A stretch of 15,456 bases of DNA from an uncultured Eubacteriales bacterium. Lineage in GTDB: Bacteria; Bacillota; Clostridia; Christensenellales; CAG-138. The translations under genes were made by a program, and so were the position numbers. The stretch's first letter is position 1; each line of letters opens with the position of its first letter. Location: positions 1 to 15,456 of the forward strand of contig UQOG01000036.1 of NCBI GenBank assembly GCA_900542615.1, written 5' to 3'. Positions 1 through 6,330 of this stretch are shown in pieces. The notes beneath the pieces were generated by a model. The model searched no databases, had not been told where the DNA came from, and worked only from the letters and a program-made list of their open reading frames with translations.

Positions 1-782
1 GCCCTGCCGGCCCCACCGGCCCCACCGGCCCCACCGGCCCTGCCGGCGAAGCAGGGCCCCAAGGCGTACAGGGGGTGCAGGGCATTCAAGGGGAGCCTGG
101 CCCCGCCGGCCCAACGGGTGCGACCGGCCCTACCGGCCCTGCCGGCCCCGCCGGCGAAACCGGGCCCCAGGGCGTGCAGGGCATCCAAGGCATCCAGGGG
201 GACCCCGGCCCTACCGGCCCCACCGGCCCCACCGGCCCCACCGGCCCAGCCGGCCCCACAGGCCCCCAGGGGGTGCAGGGGGTGCAAGGCATTCAGGGGG
301 AGCCGGGGATAACCGGGGCAACCGGGGCAACCGGGGCAACCGGGGCGACCGGGGCGACCGGGGCAACCGGAACGGTTCCCAATGATTCCTTTGCTGCCTT
401 TAACAACTACCAGATGCAGCTGACGCCTGGGAGTCTAATCAGCATGTTCCCCGCCACCATTGACACCACGGGCAACATCGTGCTCACGGATCTGGAGCAC
501 ATTCGCCTGGCGCCCGGATATTATTTGATCGCCTATGAAGTTTCCCTGATATTCAGCTCGCCCAACTACATGCAGGTGACGCCCTATTATAACGGCGCCT
601 CCCACCTGGAAACCGGAATCTACTTCGCCACCAGTGCGGACGGCTCCAGCGCCTGCGGCTCCGCCTTTTTCATCCTGCGGGCGCCTTCTGCCACGGAGTT
701 TACCCTGACCTTTTCCGGCTCCGCTACCGGCAGGGAAGGCAGCATTACCATGACCATTCTCAAGCTGCGCCGCAGCCTGTAG
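1..782 (+). CDS. Collagen-like protein with C1q/BclA-like C-terminal head (5' partial)
   Basis: The reading frame is open from position 3 at the window edge, so the gene starts upstream; the GTG at 75 is only an internal codon. Up to about position 372 it encodes uninterrupted Gly-X-Y triplets: GPT/GPA runs, three blocks of the GVQG-IQG-EPG type near 63, 171 and 270 (spacing 108 and 99 bp, both multiples of 9), and finally a run of about seven GAT triplets. About 135 C-terminal residues follow, starting TVPNDSFAAFNN, rich in beta-strand patterns and ending TMTILKLRRSL. This layout matches bacterial collagen-like glycoproteins of the BclA type, in which a triple-helical stalk carries a trimeric jelly-roll head on a spore or cell surface. 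Surface location is inferred, because the N-terminus with any signal or anchor is missing. The gene ends at a hairpin terminator at 839-878. Confidence 0.9.
   Translation, partial: PAGPTGPTGPTGPAGEAGPQGVQGVQGIQGEPGPAGPTGATGPTGPAGPAGETGPQGVQGIQGIQGDPGPTGPTGPTGPTGPAGPTGPQGVQGVQGIQGEPGITGATGATGATGATGATGATGTVPNDSFAAFNNYQMQLTPGSLISMFPATIDTTGNIVLTDLEHIRLAPGYYLIAYEVSLIFSSPNYMQVTPYYNGASHLETGIYFATSADGSSACGSAFFILRAPSATEFTLTFSGSATGREGSITMTILKLRRSL
3..372 (+). repeat. GC-rich tandem repeat tract encoding Gly-X-Y
   Basis: The tract is built from 9-bp units such as ggccccacc and ccggggcaa, with a longer unit of about 100-108 bp on top. The block 308-372 is nearly perfect 9-bp repetition (GAT triplets) differing only at gca/gcg. 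Such tracts usually change length by slippage in multiples of 9 bp, which keeps the frame. Confidence 0.85.
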
Positions 783-838
783 CCCTGCATCCCTTCGCCG
801 AAACGGGGACGGCAGATCCGGCCCTGCGCCTGTAAAAG

Positions 839-878
839 AAACGTAGACGCGCACAAAAAAGCGAGCGTCTACGTTTTT
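839..878. terminator. Bidirectional terminator between collagen-like gene and dinB
   Basis: A perfect 12-bp stem pairs 839-850 with 865-876 around a 14-nt A-rich loop. On the plus strand it runs into ttttt (874-878); on the minus strand it is followed by tttctttt. It sits between two convergent genes and can serve both. Confidence 0.9.
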
Positions 879-955
879 CTATCGCACGGCCGGCCGAAAA
901 CCGCAGCGGGCACGGCCGGGCGCAACGCAAACCAGCCCCCTTGCGGGCCGCCCGC

Positions 956-2173
956 CTATTCCCGGTACTTTTTCCCCACCTGTCCGCCGGCGCCCAGGAT
1001 GCCCCCCCGTTGGATGGTATCCGGGCCAAACCGCTGGCGGATGGCGTCAATGGTCCGATCCAGCTTTCTGGCCCGTTCCTTATCCGGCTGGGGGAACATG
1101 GATTGCTGGGCATAGGCCTCCCGGGTCACCTGGGTCAGGCTGATGCCCAGCAGCCGCAAGGGGGTATGCCCATCCCACAGCTCCCGAAACAGTCCCTTGG
1201 CCAGGGCGTATATTTCCCCGGTAATATCCGTGGGCTCCTGCAATTTCCGCTGATGGGACCGGTCCTTGAAATCGTTGGCCCGGATGGTCACCGCCACGCA
1301 GCAAGCCTTCATGCCGTCCCGGCGCATCCGGGCGCTCACGTTGTCCGCCAGGGCCAGCAGAATCCGCTCCCCCGCCCCAAAGCTGCGCACATCCTGCTCC
1401 AAGGTGGTGGAGATGCTATACCCCTTCGCCTCCTCGGGCACGGCCAACACGGGAGTATCGTCCAGGCCGTTGGCATAGGCGTGGAGATGCCGCCCGGCTT
1501 TTTTCCCCAGGATGGCCTGTAGGCGGGGCAAAGGGGTATGGGCCAGGTCCCCGATGGTATGGATGCCCATGGCATTCAGCTTCCCCGCGGTGGCGCTCCC
1601 CACGGAAAACAATTCCCCCACCGGCAAGGGCCAAAACTTTTCCGGAATCTCCTCCGGGAAAAGGGTATGCACCCGATCCGGCTTTTCAAAGTCGCTGGCC
1701 ATTTTGGCCAAAAGCTTGTTGCGGCTGACCCCGATGTTTACCGTAAAACCCAGCTCCGTCCGGATGGCGTCCCGTATCGCATAGGCAACGGCCAGCGGAT
1801 CGGGATACATGCGGTCCGTGCCGGTCATATCCAAAAAGCATTCGTCGATGGAAAACTTTTCCACCACCGGCGCATACCGGCTACAGATCTCCATAAATGC
1901 CCGGGAACAGGCTTTATACAAATGGAAATCCGGCTTGGCCAGCACCAGCTGGGGACACTTCTGCAAGGCGGCGGCCACCGGCTCCCCGGTGGTGACATGA
2001 AACGCCTTGGCGGGGATGGACTTGGCCAGAATGACGCCGGTGCGTTTATCCCGGTCCCCTCCAATGGCCGAAGGGATCAGCCGAAGGTCTGCTTCGCCCC
2101 GGGCTACCCGCCGGGCCGCTTCCCAGGATAGATAGGCGCTGTTTACATCCACATGAAAGATCAGCCGCTCCAT
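956..2173 (-). CDS. dinB: Y-family DNA polymerase (DNA polymerase IV, DinB type)
   Basis: A translesion DNA polymerase that copies past damaged bases at low fidelity in the cytoplasm. With the start at 2173 it has 405 residues. The N-terminal motif HVDVNSAYLSWE supplies catalytic Asp9 and places Tyr14 at the steric-gate position; SIDECFLDMT (108-117) supplies Asp110 and Glu111. NIGVSRNKLLAKMASDFEKP (146-165) is the conserved fingers/palm segment. QQSMF at 356-360 fits a sliding-clamp binding motif. The C-terminal little-finger domain is complete. An ATG two codons upstream (2179) touches the gagggggaa ribosome site, so the ATG at 2173, 7 nt behind it, is preferred. The gene is transcribed alone from an extended -10 promoter and ends at the shared terminator. 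Position 13 is Ala where E. coli DinB has Phe, and Asn replaces the second Asp of the first motif. I believe both are common in clostridial members. No LexA box was recognised. Confidence 0.95.
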   Translation of the reverse strand: MERLIFHVDVNSAYLSWEAARRVARGEADLRLIPSAIGGDRDKRTGVILAKSIPAKAFHVTTGEPVAAALQKCPQLVLAKPDFHLYKACSRAFMEICSRYAPVVEKFSIDECFLDMTGTDRMYPDPLAVAYAIRDAIRTELGFTVNIGVSRNKLLAKMASDFEKPDRVHTLFPEEIPEKFWPLPVGELFSVGSATAGKLNAMGIHTIGDLAHTPLPRLQAILGKKAGRHLHAYANGLDDTPVLAVPEEAKGYSISTTLEQDVRSFGAGERILLALADNVSARMRRDGMKACCVAVTIRANDFKDRSHQRKLQEPTDITGEIYALAKGLFRELWDGHTPLRLLGISLTQVTREAYAQQSMFPQPDKERARKLDRTIDAIRQRFGPDTIQRGGILGAGGQVGKKYRE

Positions 2174-2205
2174 GGCCATTCCCCCTCTCGGTTTTTCTTA
2201 TCTCC

Positions 2206-2214
2206 ATTATACCA
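2206..2214 (-). promoter_or_regulatory. Extended -10 promoter of dinB
   Basis: Read on the minus strand this is TGGTATAAT, a TGn extended -10 with a perfect -10 hexamer, 33 nt before the start codon. No good -35 is seen at 17-18 bp, which is usual for extended -10 promoters. Confidence 0.7.
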
Positions 2215-2260
2215 GATTCTGCGCGATTTTTCCCTTTGCAGGGTTTCGGCGCCCATCCCC

Positions 2261-2289
2261 TTGCAATTGCCCCGGGTACATGCTACAAT
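2261..2289 (+). promoter_or_regulatory. Sigma-A type promoter of the kinase-gatZ operon
   Basis: TTGCAA (2261-2266), a 17-bp spacer and TACAAT (2284-2289) lie 65 bp before the kinase start. The site is back-to-back with the dinB promoter. No obvious operator palindrome was found in the leader. Confidence 0.75.
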
Positions 2290-2353
2290 ATAAATGGCGT
2301 ATTATTAAAATAAGTAAGTTCACTCCTATGAAAAAATGAGAAAGGAAATCATT

Positions 2354-3265
2354 ATGCCTGTCCATTCCTTCGGTTCGCTGAATCTGGATTATGTTTATTC
2401 TGTGGACCATTTCGTCCAGGGCGGCGAGACCATGGCCGCTTTGGGCCGGCAGGTCTTCGCGGGAGGCAAGGGGCTGAATCAGTCCATCGCCCTGGCCCGG
2501 GCCGGTGCAAAGGTCTACCACGCCGGCAAGGTTGGCCCGGATGGAGCCATGCTGACCCAGCTGCTGCTGGACGCGGGGGCGGATGTTTCCCACGTGGGGG
2601 TGGAGCCGGATACCCCCACCGGCCATGCCATCATCCAGGTGGACAGCCATACCGGCCAGAATTGCATCATCATCTACCCGGGGGCCAACGGCTGCCTGAC
2701 CCCGGATTTCATCGACCAGGCCCTGTCCAAGGCCCGGCCGGGAGAATTCGCCCTGTTCCAAAACGAAACCAGCAGCCTGGCCTATGGCCTGGAACAATGC
2801 CATAAAGCGGGGCTTCAAGTCGTGTTCAATCCATCCCCCTGCACCGGCGTGGCCCTGGACCCTGCCATCTACCCCTTTGTGGATTGGTTGATCCTCAACG
2901 AGGTGGAAGGCCATCTGCTCACTGGGGAGAAGGACCCCCAACCCATTTGCCAGGCGTTGCATAGCCGCTATCCTGGCTGTAAGCTGGTGCTGACCCTGGG
3001 CAAAGCCGGGGCCATGTATGCGGACGGCCAATGTGAACCCATCTTCCAGCCTGCCTATCGGGTCAAGGCGGTGGATACCACCGCCGCCGGGGATACCTTT
3101 ACCGGCTATTTCCTGGCGGCCATCGACCAGGGTTCCCCGGTGGCCGCCGCCCTGGAGCTTGCCTCCCGGGCCGCTGCCATTTCGGTATCCCGGCCCGGCG
3201 CCGCCCCCTCCATCCCCCTGCGGGCCGAGGTGGACGCCGCTGTCTTTTCCGCCCACAACCCTTGA
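2354..3265 (+). CDS. PfkB-family carbohydrate kinase, ribokinase subfamily
   Basis: An ATP-dependent sugar kinase of 303 residues, typical ribokinase size. Visible motifs are the sugar-binding FAGGKGLNQ (35-43; GGKG at 37-40), the Mg/phosphate NxxE motif LNEVE (181-185), and the anion-hole/catalytic motif DTTAAGDTF (241-249) with Asp247 as the expected catalytic base. The C-terminal GAAPSIP matches the ribokinase-style GAQPSIP motif that closes the nucleotide site. An ATG at 2336 is also in frame, but AAAGGAA at 2341-2347 lies 7 nt before the ATG at 2354, and the protein family begins at that point, so 2354 is chosen. The gatZ-like gene follows after 37 bp on the same strand, so the substrate may be a ketohexose, a ketohexose phosphate or a pentose entering that step. 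The true substrate cannot be read from the sequence; plain ribokinase remains possible. Confidence 0.88.
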   Translation: MPVHSFGSLNLDYVYSVDHFVQGGETMAALGRQVFAGGKGLNQSIALARAGAKVYHAGKVGPDGAMLTQLLLDAGADVSHVGVEPDTPTGHAIIQVDSHTGQNCIIIYPGANGCLTPDFIDQALSKARPGEFALFQNETSSLAYGLEQCHKAGLQVVFNPSPCTGVALDPAIYPFVDWLILNEVEGHLLTGEKDPQPICQALHSRYPGCKLVLTLGKAGAMYADGQCEPIFQPAYRVKAVDTTAAGDTFTGYFLAAIDQGSPVAAALELASRAAAISVSRPGAAPSIPLRAEVDAAVFSAHNP

Positions 3266-3302
3266 TTTCCAATATCATTTTTTATAGAAGGAGATTTGTA
3301 CC

Positions 3303-4628
3303 ATGCATCCTCTGCAAACCATCCTGCAACAACAGAAGCAAGGCGTCCCTGCCGGCATTTATTCCTGCTGTAGCGCCAACACCTATGTTTTGCGGGCGGC
3401 CCTACAGCGGGCCAGCGCCTATCATACCCCTTTGCTCATCGAGGCTACCGCCAACCAGGTCAATCAATATGGCGGTTACATGAATATGACCCCAGCGGAT
3501 TTTTACCGCTTTGTCCAAGACCTGGCCAAGGAATATCCCCTGGAGCCCAACCAGGTGATCCTGGGGGGCGACCATCTGGGGCCCCTGACCTGGACGGACC
3601 TGAATGAGGCGGAAGCCATGGACCGGGCGGAAGAGCTGGTTTCCCAGTTTGCCCTGGCCGGGTTCACCAAGATCCATTTGGACACCAGTATGCGCCTGGC
3701 CTCCGATAGTAAAACCGCCCGGTTAAGCGATGCCACCATCGCCCGCCGGGGCGCCCGGCTGTGCAAGGCTGCGGAAGCCGCCTATGCCAAGCGCCTACAG
3801 GCCCATCCCGACGCCATTGCCCCGGTATACGTAATTGGTAGCGAGGTGCCCATCCCCGGCGGCGCCCAGGAAGCGGAGGATTCCATTTCGGTGACCAAGC
3901 CTGCAGACTGCATGGCCACCTATGAGACCTTCCATCAGGCCTTCCTGGAGGAGGGCCTCGCGGATGCCTGGCAGCGGGTGATCGGCTTGGTGGTGCAGCC
4001 TGGCGTAGAATTCGGCGATGGGGATGTGTTCATCTACGACAGCGCCAAGGCCGCGGACCTGATCGCCTGCCTTAAGGCGCTGCCCCTGGTATTTGAAGGC
4101 CATTCCACCGACTACCAGACCCCGGACAGCCTGCGGAGCATGTGCCGGGACGGCATTGCCATCCTAAAGGTGGGCCCTGCCCTGACCTTTGCCCTGCGGG
4201 AAGGGTTCTTTGCCCTGGAGGCCATGGAGCGGGAAATGCTGGCGGGCGCCGGCGTACACCTGAGCGATTTTCGCGCCGTGCTGGAGCATACCATGCTGGC
4301 CCTGCCCGGCAACTGGCAAAAGCATTACCACGGAGATGGCAACGCCACCCGCTTTGCCCGGGCCTTCAGCTTCTCTGACCGGGCCCGGTACTACCTGCCC
4401 CAGCCTGCTGTAGATGCGGCCATCTCCCGGCTGATGGCAAACCTGTCCCAGAACCCCATTCCCCTGCCTTTGATCAGCCAATACATGCCCATGCAGTACC
4501 CCCGGGTACGCAGCGGCAAGCTGGCCAACGACCCGGCCGCCTTGGTCATGGACCGGGTGGGAGACTGCATCGACGAATACTATTACGCCACCCTCCTGCC
4601 CGCCTGGCCCGCCGCCCACCAGGGCTAA
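3303..4628 (+). CDS. gatZ: GatZ/KbaZ-family protein (tagatose-bisphosphate aldolase subunit family)
   Basis: A 441-residue protein of the family named for the non-catalytic, stabilising subunit of class II D-tagatose-1,6-bisphosphate aldolase. Family blocks seen in order: IEATANQVNQYGGY (46-59), GGDHLGP (88-94), KIHLDTSM (123-130), the VIGSEVPIPGG block, VVQPGVEFGD, FEGHSTDYQ and ILKVGPALTFALRE. Length is that of complete members. The ribosome site AGAAGGAGA (3286-3294) lies 8 nt before the ATG. The conserved Asp, His and Glu residues in GGDHLGP, HLDTS and EGHSTDYQ would suit a metal-dependent TIM-barrel enzyme. I recall reports of fructose-6-phosphate/tagatose-6-phosphate 4-epimerase activity in relatives, so the protein may itself be an enzyme. 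No gatY/kbaY aldolase gene is in the window. The gene is co-transcribed with the kinase and followed by a hairpin plus T-run at 4697-4717. Confidence 0.88.
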   Translation: MHPLQTILQQQKQGVPAGIYSCCSANTYVLRAALQRASAYHTPLLIEATANQVNQYGGYMNMTPADFYRFVQDLAKEYPLEPNQVILGGDHLGPLTWTDLNEAEAMDRAEELVSQFALAGFTKIHLDTSMRLASDSKTARLSDATIARRGARLCKAAEAAYAKRLQAHPDAIAPVYVIGSEVPIPGGAQEAEDSISVTKPADCMATYETFHQAFLEEGLADAWQRVIGLVVQPGVEFGDGDVFIYDSAKAADLIACLKALPLVFEGHSTDYQTPDSLRSMCRDGIAILKVGPALTFALREGFFALEAMEREMLAGAGVHLSDFRAVLEHTMLALPGNWQKHYHGDGNATRFARAFSFSDRARYYLPQPAVDAAISRLMANLSQNPIPLPLISQYMPMQYPRVRSGKLANDPAALVMDRVGDCIDEYYYATLLPAWPAAHQG

Positions 4629-4669
4629 TCCGTTAAGGCTTGTACCCAGACGCCCCTGGCCCCGCAGTT

Positions 4670-4790
4670 CCCCGCCAGGGAGGCGCCCAGGGAAGCCCTT
4701 GCTGTGCAAGGCTTTTTGCGGATACTCCGCCAAATCCCCTTCGAGCTGGCTGGAGCTGCAGCCCTGGACCCACCAAAAGGCCATAGGCGA
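4670..4790 (-). repeat. Decayed copy of the 5409-5599 hairpin repeat
   Basis: This stretch matches the reverse complement of the repeat at 5409-5599 in pieces: gccaggga, the hairpin CCTTGC-N3-GCAAGG followed by ctttttgcgga, then ccgccaaatcc, and a weaker gctgcagccc part. It also encodes LLCKAFCGYSAKS in the plus frame, where the other copy read on the minus strand gives LLRKAFCGFAVHAAKS. Terminal repeats are no longer recognisable. Confidence 0.6.
4697..4717 (+). terminator. Terminator-like hairpin after gatZ
   Basis: CCTTGC (4697-4702), a TGT loop and GCAAGG (4706-4711) are followed by CTTTTT. The 6-bp stem is short but has a clean T-run, and it lies 69 bp past the gatZ stop. It is part of the decayed repeat copy, so the terminator seems to be supplied by the repeat. 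Confidence 0.5.
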
Positions 4791-4830
4791 TGCCCTTGCC
4801 GTTTCCTTCCACCCCTATCCTGGAGGCGCT

Positions 4831-5331
4831 ATGCATCTCGCTCCATCTACTCGCCGCTGGCTGTGCCTGGGGGTCGGGCTGGCGGTCATAGGAGGCCTGC
4901 TCTTTTGGGGGCGGCCCCGGCCCATAAGCAGCCTGCTGCGCCAGGATGCCGCCAGCTATCAGGTAAACGCCACCCTGCTGTGCTCCCTCCCCCAGAAACA
5001 GCCGGACGGCAGCGTCGCCTATATTCACCCTGGAGTGAACCTGACGGCAGCGCCTGGGCATCCTGCTGTGCAGGCCCTGGCGGAAGCCCTAGGGCAGCTA
5101 TCCTGTAGGCGTCGGCTTCGGCTCCCCATGGAGGTGTGCGTCCTTTACCGTACAGGGGCGGATAGTCTTTCCATCACCCTGCAGGCGGAGGACCAGCTGG
5201 TGGACTTGCACCTGCTCTCGGACAGCAGCACCCTGTATGATTTAGCCTCCAACCGCGCCTATCGGGTGGAGGATGGCAGCTTTGCCGTTTTAAAAGAGGT
5301 GGTGGAAACCTACGGCGTTTCCAGCCGATGA
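4831..5331 (+). CDS. Small membrane-anchored or secreted protein of unknown function
   Basis: I do not recognise a family. The ATG at 4831 follows GGAGG by only 4 nt and opens a 166-residue protein. After a basic start (TRRW, residues 7-10) comes one hydrophobic segment, about residues 10-26 (LCLGVGLAVIGGLLFWG), then a hydrophilic region. This fits a single-pass anchor or an uncleaved signal; there is no lipobox Cys. The remaining roughly 140 residues alternate as in a small alpha/beta extracytoplasmic domain and hold three Cys (LLCSL, LSCRR, EVCVL). The frame stays open upstream to a TTG at 4699, but that part lies in the decayed repeat and is not taken as coding. No promoter was identified. 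A hairpin follows at 5376-5404. It is probably real, given the ribosome site, the anchor and the convergent terminators, but its function is open. Confidence 0.6.
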   Translation: MHLAPSTRRWLCLGVGLAVIGGLLFWGRPRPISSLLRQDAASYQVNATLLCSLPQKQPDGSVAYIHPGVNLTAAPGHPAVQALAEALGQLSCRRRLRLPMEVCVLYRTGADSLSITLQAEDQLVDLHLLSDSSTLYDLASNRAYRVEDGSFAVLKEVVETYGVSSR

Positions 5332-5375
5332 TCCCCCGGCAGGGCGGGACGCACCTGTCCCCCCCTTGCAAAGAA

Positions 5376-5404
5376 AAACGGGCAGCCTATCAGGCTGCCC
5401 GTTT
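5376..5404. terminator. Hairpin terminator after the unknown membrane protein
   Basis: A perfect 11-bp stem pairs 5378-5388 with 5392-5402 around a 3-nt loop, extended by two A-T pairs. On the plus strand only TTT follows; on the minus strand the stem runs into TTTTT. It may act in both directions, ending transcription of the gene at 4831-5331 and blocking read-through from the minus strand. Confidence 0.75.
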
Positions 5405-5408
5405 CAGC

Positions 5409-5599
5409 CTGTCGAAAAACCCTTGGGGGTTCGGGGGCCGCAGCCCCCGGAGGCTATAATCGGATTTGGCGGCGTGTACGGCAAATCCGCAAAAAGCCTT
5501 GCGTAGCAAGGGTTTCTCTGCATAGCTCCCTGGCCGCGCCGTAGGCGCAAGGGAGCTATGAAAACCTCGAAAAAGTGGCGCAAGCCACTTTTTCGACAG
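5409..5599. repeat. Hairpin-rich repeat with terminal inverted repeats (MITE/REP-like)
   Basis: The ends are a perfect 11-bp inverted repeat, ctgtcgaaaaa (5409-5419) and tttttcgacag (5589-5599). The 191 bp between and including them hold five hairpins: 5432-5438/5443-5449 (7 bp), 5461-5468/5482-5489 (8 bp), 5497-5502/5506-5511 (6 bp), 5521-5530/5551-5560 (10 bp, with an inner 5-bp stem) and 5567-5579/5584-5596 (13 bp, GCAA loop). On the minus strand the third is followed by CTTTTT. No target duplication is obvious and no transposase gene is present. A decayed relative lies inverted at 4670-4790. The long minus-strand frame across it (5390-5734) is not considered a gene. Confidence 0.7.
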
Positions 5600-5601
5600 C
5601 C

Positions 5602-5632
5602 AAAAAGGCCTCGGAACCGAGGCCTTTGTTGC
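5602..5632 (-). terminator. Terminator of the zinc-ribbon gene
   Basis: A near-perfect palindrome, 5604-5614 paired with 5617-5627 (11 bp, very tight loop), is followed on the minus strand by TTTTT (T-run 5606-5602). It lies about 80 bp past the zinc-ribbon stop codon. Confidence 0.75.
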
Positions 5633-5712
5633 TTTTACTAATGCACCAAATTCGTCCGCAGTGCGGGGAAATAGGGGATTAGGAAGCCTTTGCTCGTAGA
5701 GCGTCGAGAGGG

Positions 5713-5982
5713 TTAACGGTGATTCTGGAAGCAAGCGCTGCAGTAGATGGGCCGGTCATTCTTGGGAACGAACGGGATCTTGGTGGGCGCACCGCACTCG
5801 GCGCAAACGGCATCGTACATTTCACGCTCGCCATTGCGCTGGGATTTCCGGGCGTTCCTGCATGCCTTGCAGCGGATGGGCTCGTTCTGGAAACCCTTTT
5901 CAGCGTAGAACTCCTGCTCGCCGGCAGAGAAAACGAACTCCGCGCCGCAATCCTTGCATACCAAAGTCTTGTCTTGGAACAT
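5713..5982 (-). CDS. Small zinc-ribbon domain protein
   Basis: An 89-residue protein starting MFQDKTLVCKDCGAEF. It contains four CxxC knuckles: CKDC and CKAC in the N-terminal half, then CAEC and CSAC near the C-terminus, consistent with two zinc ribbons. The first half (CxDCGxEFxFSxGEQxFYxxKGF, then RCxxCR) is the widespread 'probable zinc-ribbon' domain of small clostridial proteins of unknown role; zinc binding is expected, nucleic-acid binding is only a guess. The frame continues upstream to an ATG at 6021, but the ATG at 5982 follows aaGGGGAt with a 10-nt gap and begins exactly at the family start, so it is chosen. The upstream region is occupied by a candidate structured RNA, so this gene may be read from the same transcript. 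Confidence 0.85.
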   Translation of the reverse strand: MFQDKTLVCKDCGAEFVFSAGEQEFYAEKGFQNEPIRCKACRNARKSQRNGEREMYDAVCAECGAPTKIPFVPKNDRPIYCSACFQNHR

Positions 5983-6017
5983 TGTGTACAAATCCCCTTG
6001 TAAAAAATATTTTCCGA

Positions 6018-6250
6018 TCATTCGTATTTTTCGGCTGACCTGGTCTTTGACCCCACACCCGCCGTCTGGAAGGTTCGCTACTAGGCAATGTGCCGCCCAC
6101 TACTACTTCTCTCGCAGCCCCAAAGGGGATGCGGACGGACTTACATCTAAGCCGCACCATGCTCACGGGCGCTTTGGCCCGCTTACGTGGATCGTTTCGC
6201 CTGCGACTGGCATCGACTTGCAACCACAGCCCGAAAAATCCGAACAACCT
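6018..6250 (-). ncRNA. Candidate structured RNA of about 230 nt (possibly raiA-type) upstream of zinc-ribbon gene
   Basis: No credible protein frame covers this stretch, yet it has its own promoter (6258-6286) and strong folding signals on the minus strand. The 5' end (6244-6227) pairs with the 3' end (6037-6021) in a stem of about 16 bp with one mismatch and one bulged G; TGGTT just inside can pair with GACCA. Internal hairpins include CGGGC-N6-GCCCG, CTTA-GATG-TAAG flanked by GCGG/CCGC, and CCCC-TTT-GGGG. Short conserved-looking single-stranded stretches such as GCGAAACG and GGTCAAAGACCAGGTCAG remain. A multibranched fold with paired ends suggests a discrete RNA or a complex riboswitch. I have an uncertain recollection that the 3' part resembles the raiA RNA motif of Firmicutes; an hpf (raiA) gene occurs 3.6 kb away but is not adjacent. 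It ends 36 nt before the zinc-ribbon ATG, without a clear GC-rich terminator. Confidence that it is an RNA gene is higher than for the family name. Confidence 0.65.
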
Positions 6251-6257
6251 AAGGGCT

Positions 6258-6286
6258 ATTATAATCTATGTGGCGAAAAAACACAA
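6258..6286 (-). promoter_or_regulatory. Promoter of the structured RNA
   Basis: On the minus strand TTGTGT (6286-6281), a 17-bp spacer and a perfect TATAAT (6263-6258) predict a start near 6250, just where the end-closing stem begins. Confidence 0.7.
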
Positions 6287-6330
6287 CAAATATTTTACCG
6301 GACTAGCCTGAAAACATTTATTTTTTCTGC

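Noticed and set aside
3..372. Repeats at the left edge considered as a CRISPR array or satellite
   Set aside because: Units are 9 bp, stay in one frame and encode Gly-X-Y collagen triplets; there are no unique spacers of constant length.
2207..3256. 349-residue minus-strand frame opposite the sugar kinase
   Set aside because: The kinase motifs on the plus strand are complete; the antisense protein is Gly/Gln/His-rich with no family features.
4699..4830. Upstream extension of the 4831-5331 gene from a TTG at 4699
   Set aside because: It lies in the decayed repeat and overlaps a terminator-like hairpin; a ribosome site and membrane anchor start at 4831.
5390..5734. 114-residue minus-strand open frame
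   Set aside because: It runs through the hairpin repeat and two terminators and has no ribosome site. Its protein-like similarity to the 4.7 kb region comes from the repeated DNA.
6018..6250. 6S RNA, RNase P, tmRNA, SRP RNA or a common riboswitch (cobalamin, T-box, FMN)
   Set aside because: The conserved core motifs I know for these are absent on both strands, and the multibranched fold does not fit the rod shape of 6S. The region is kept as an unassigned, possibly raiA-type RNA.
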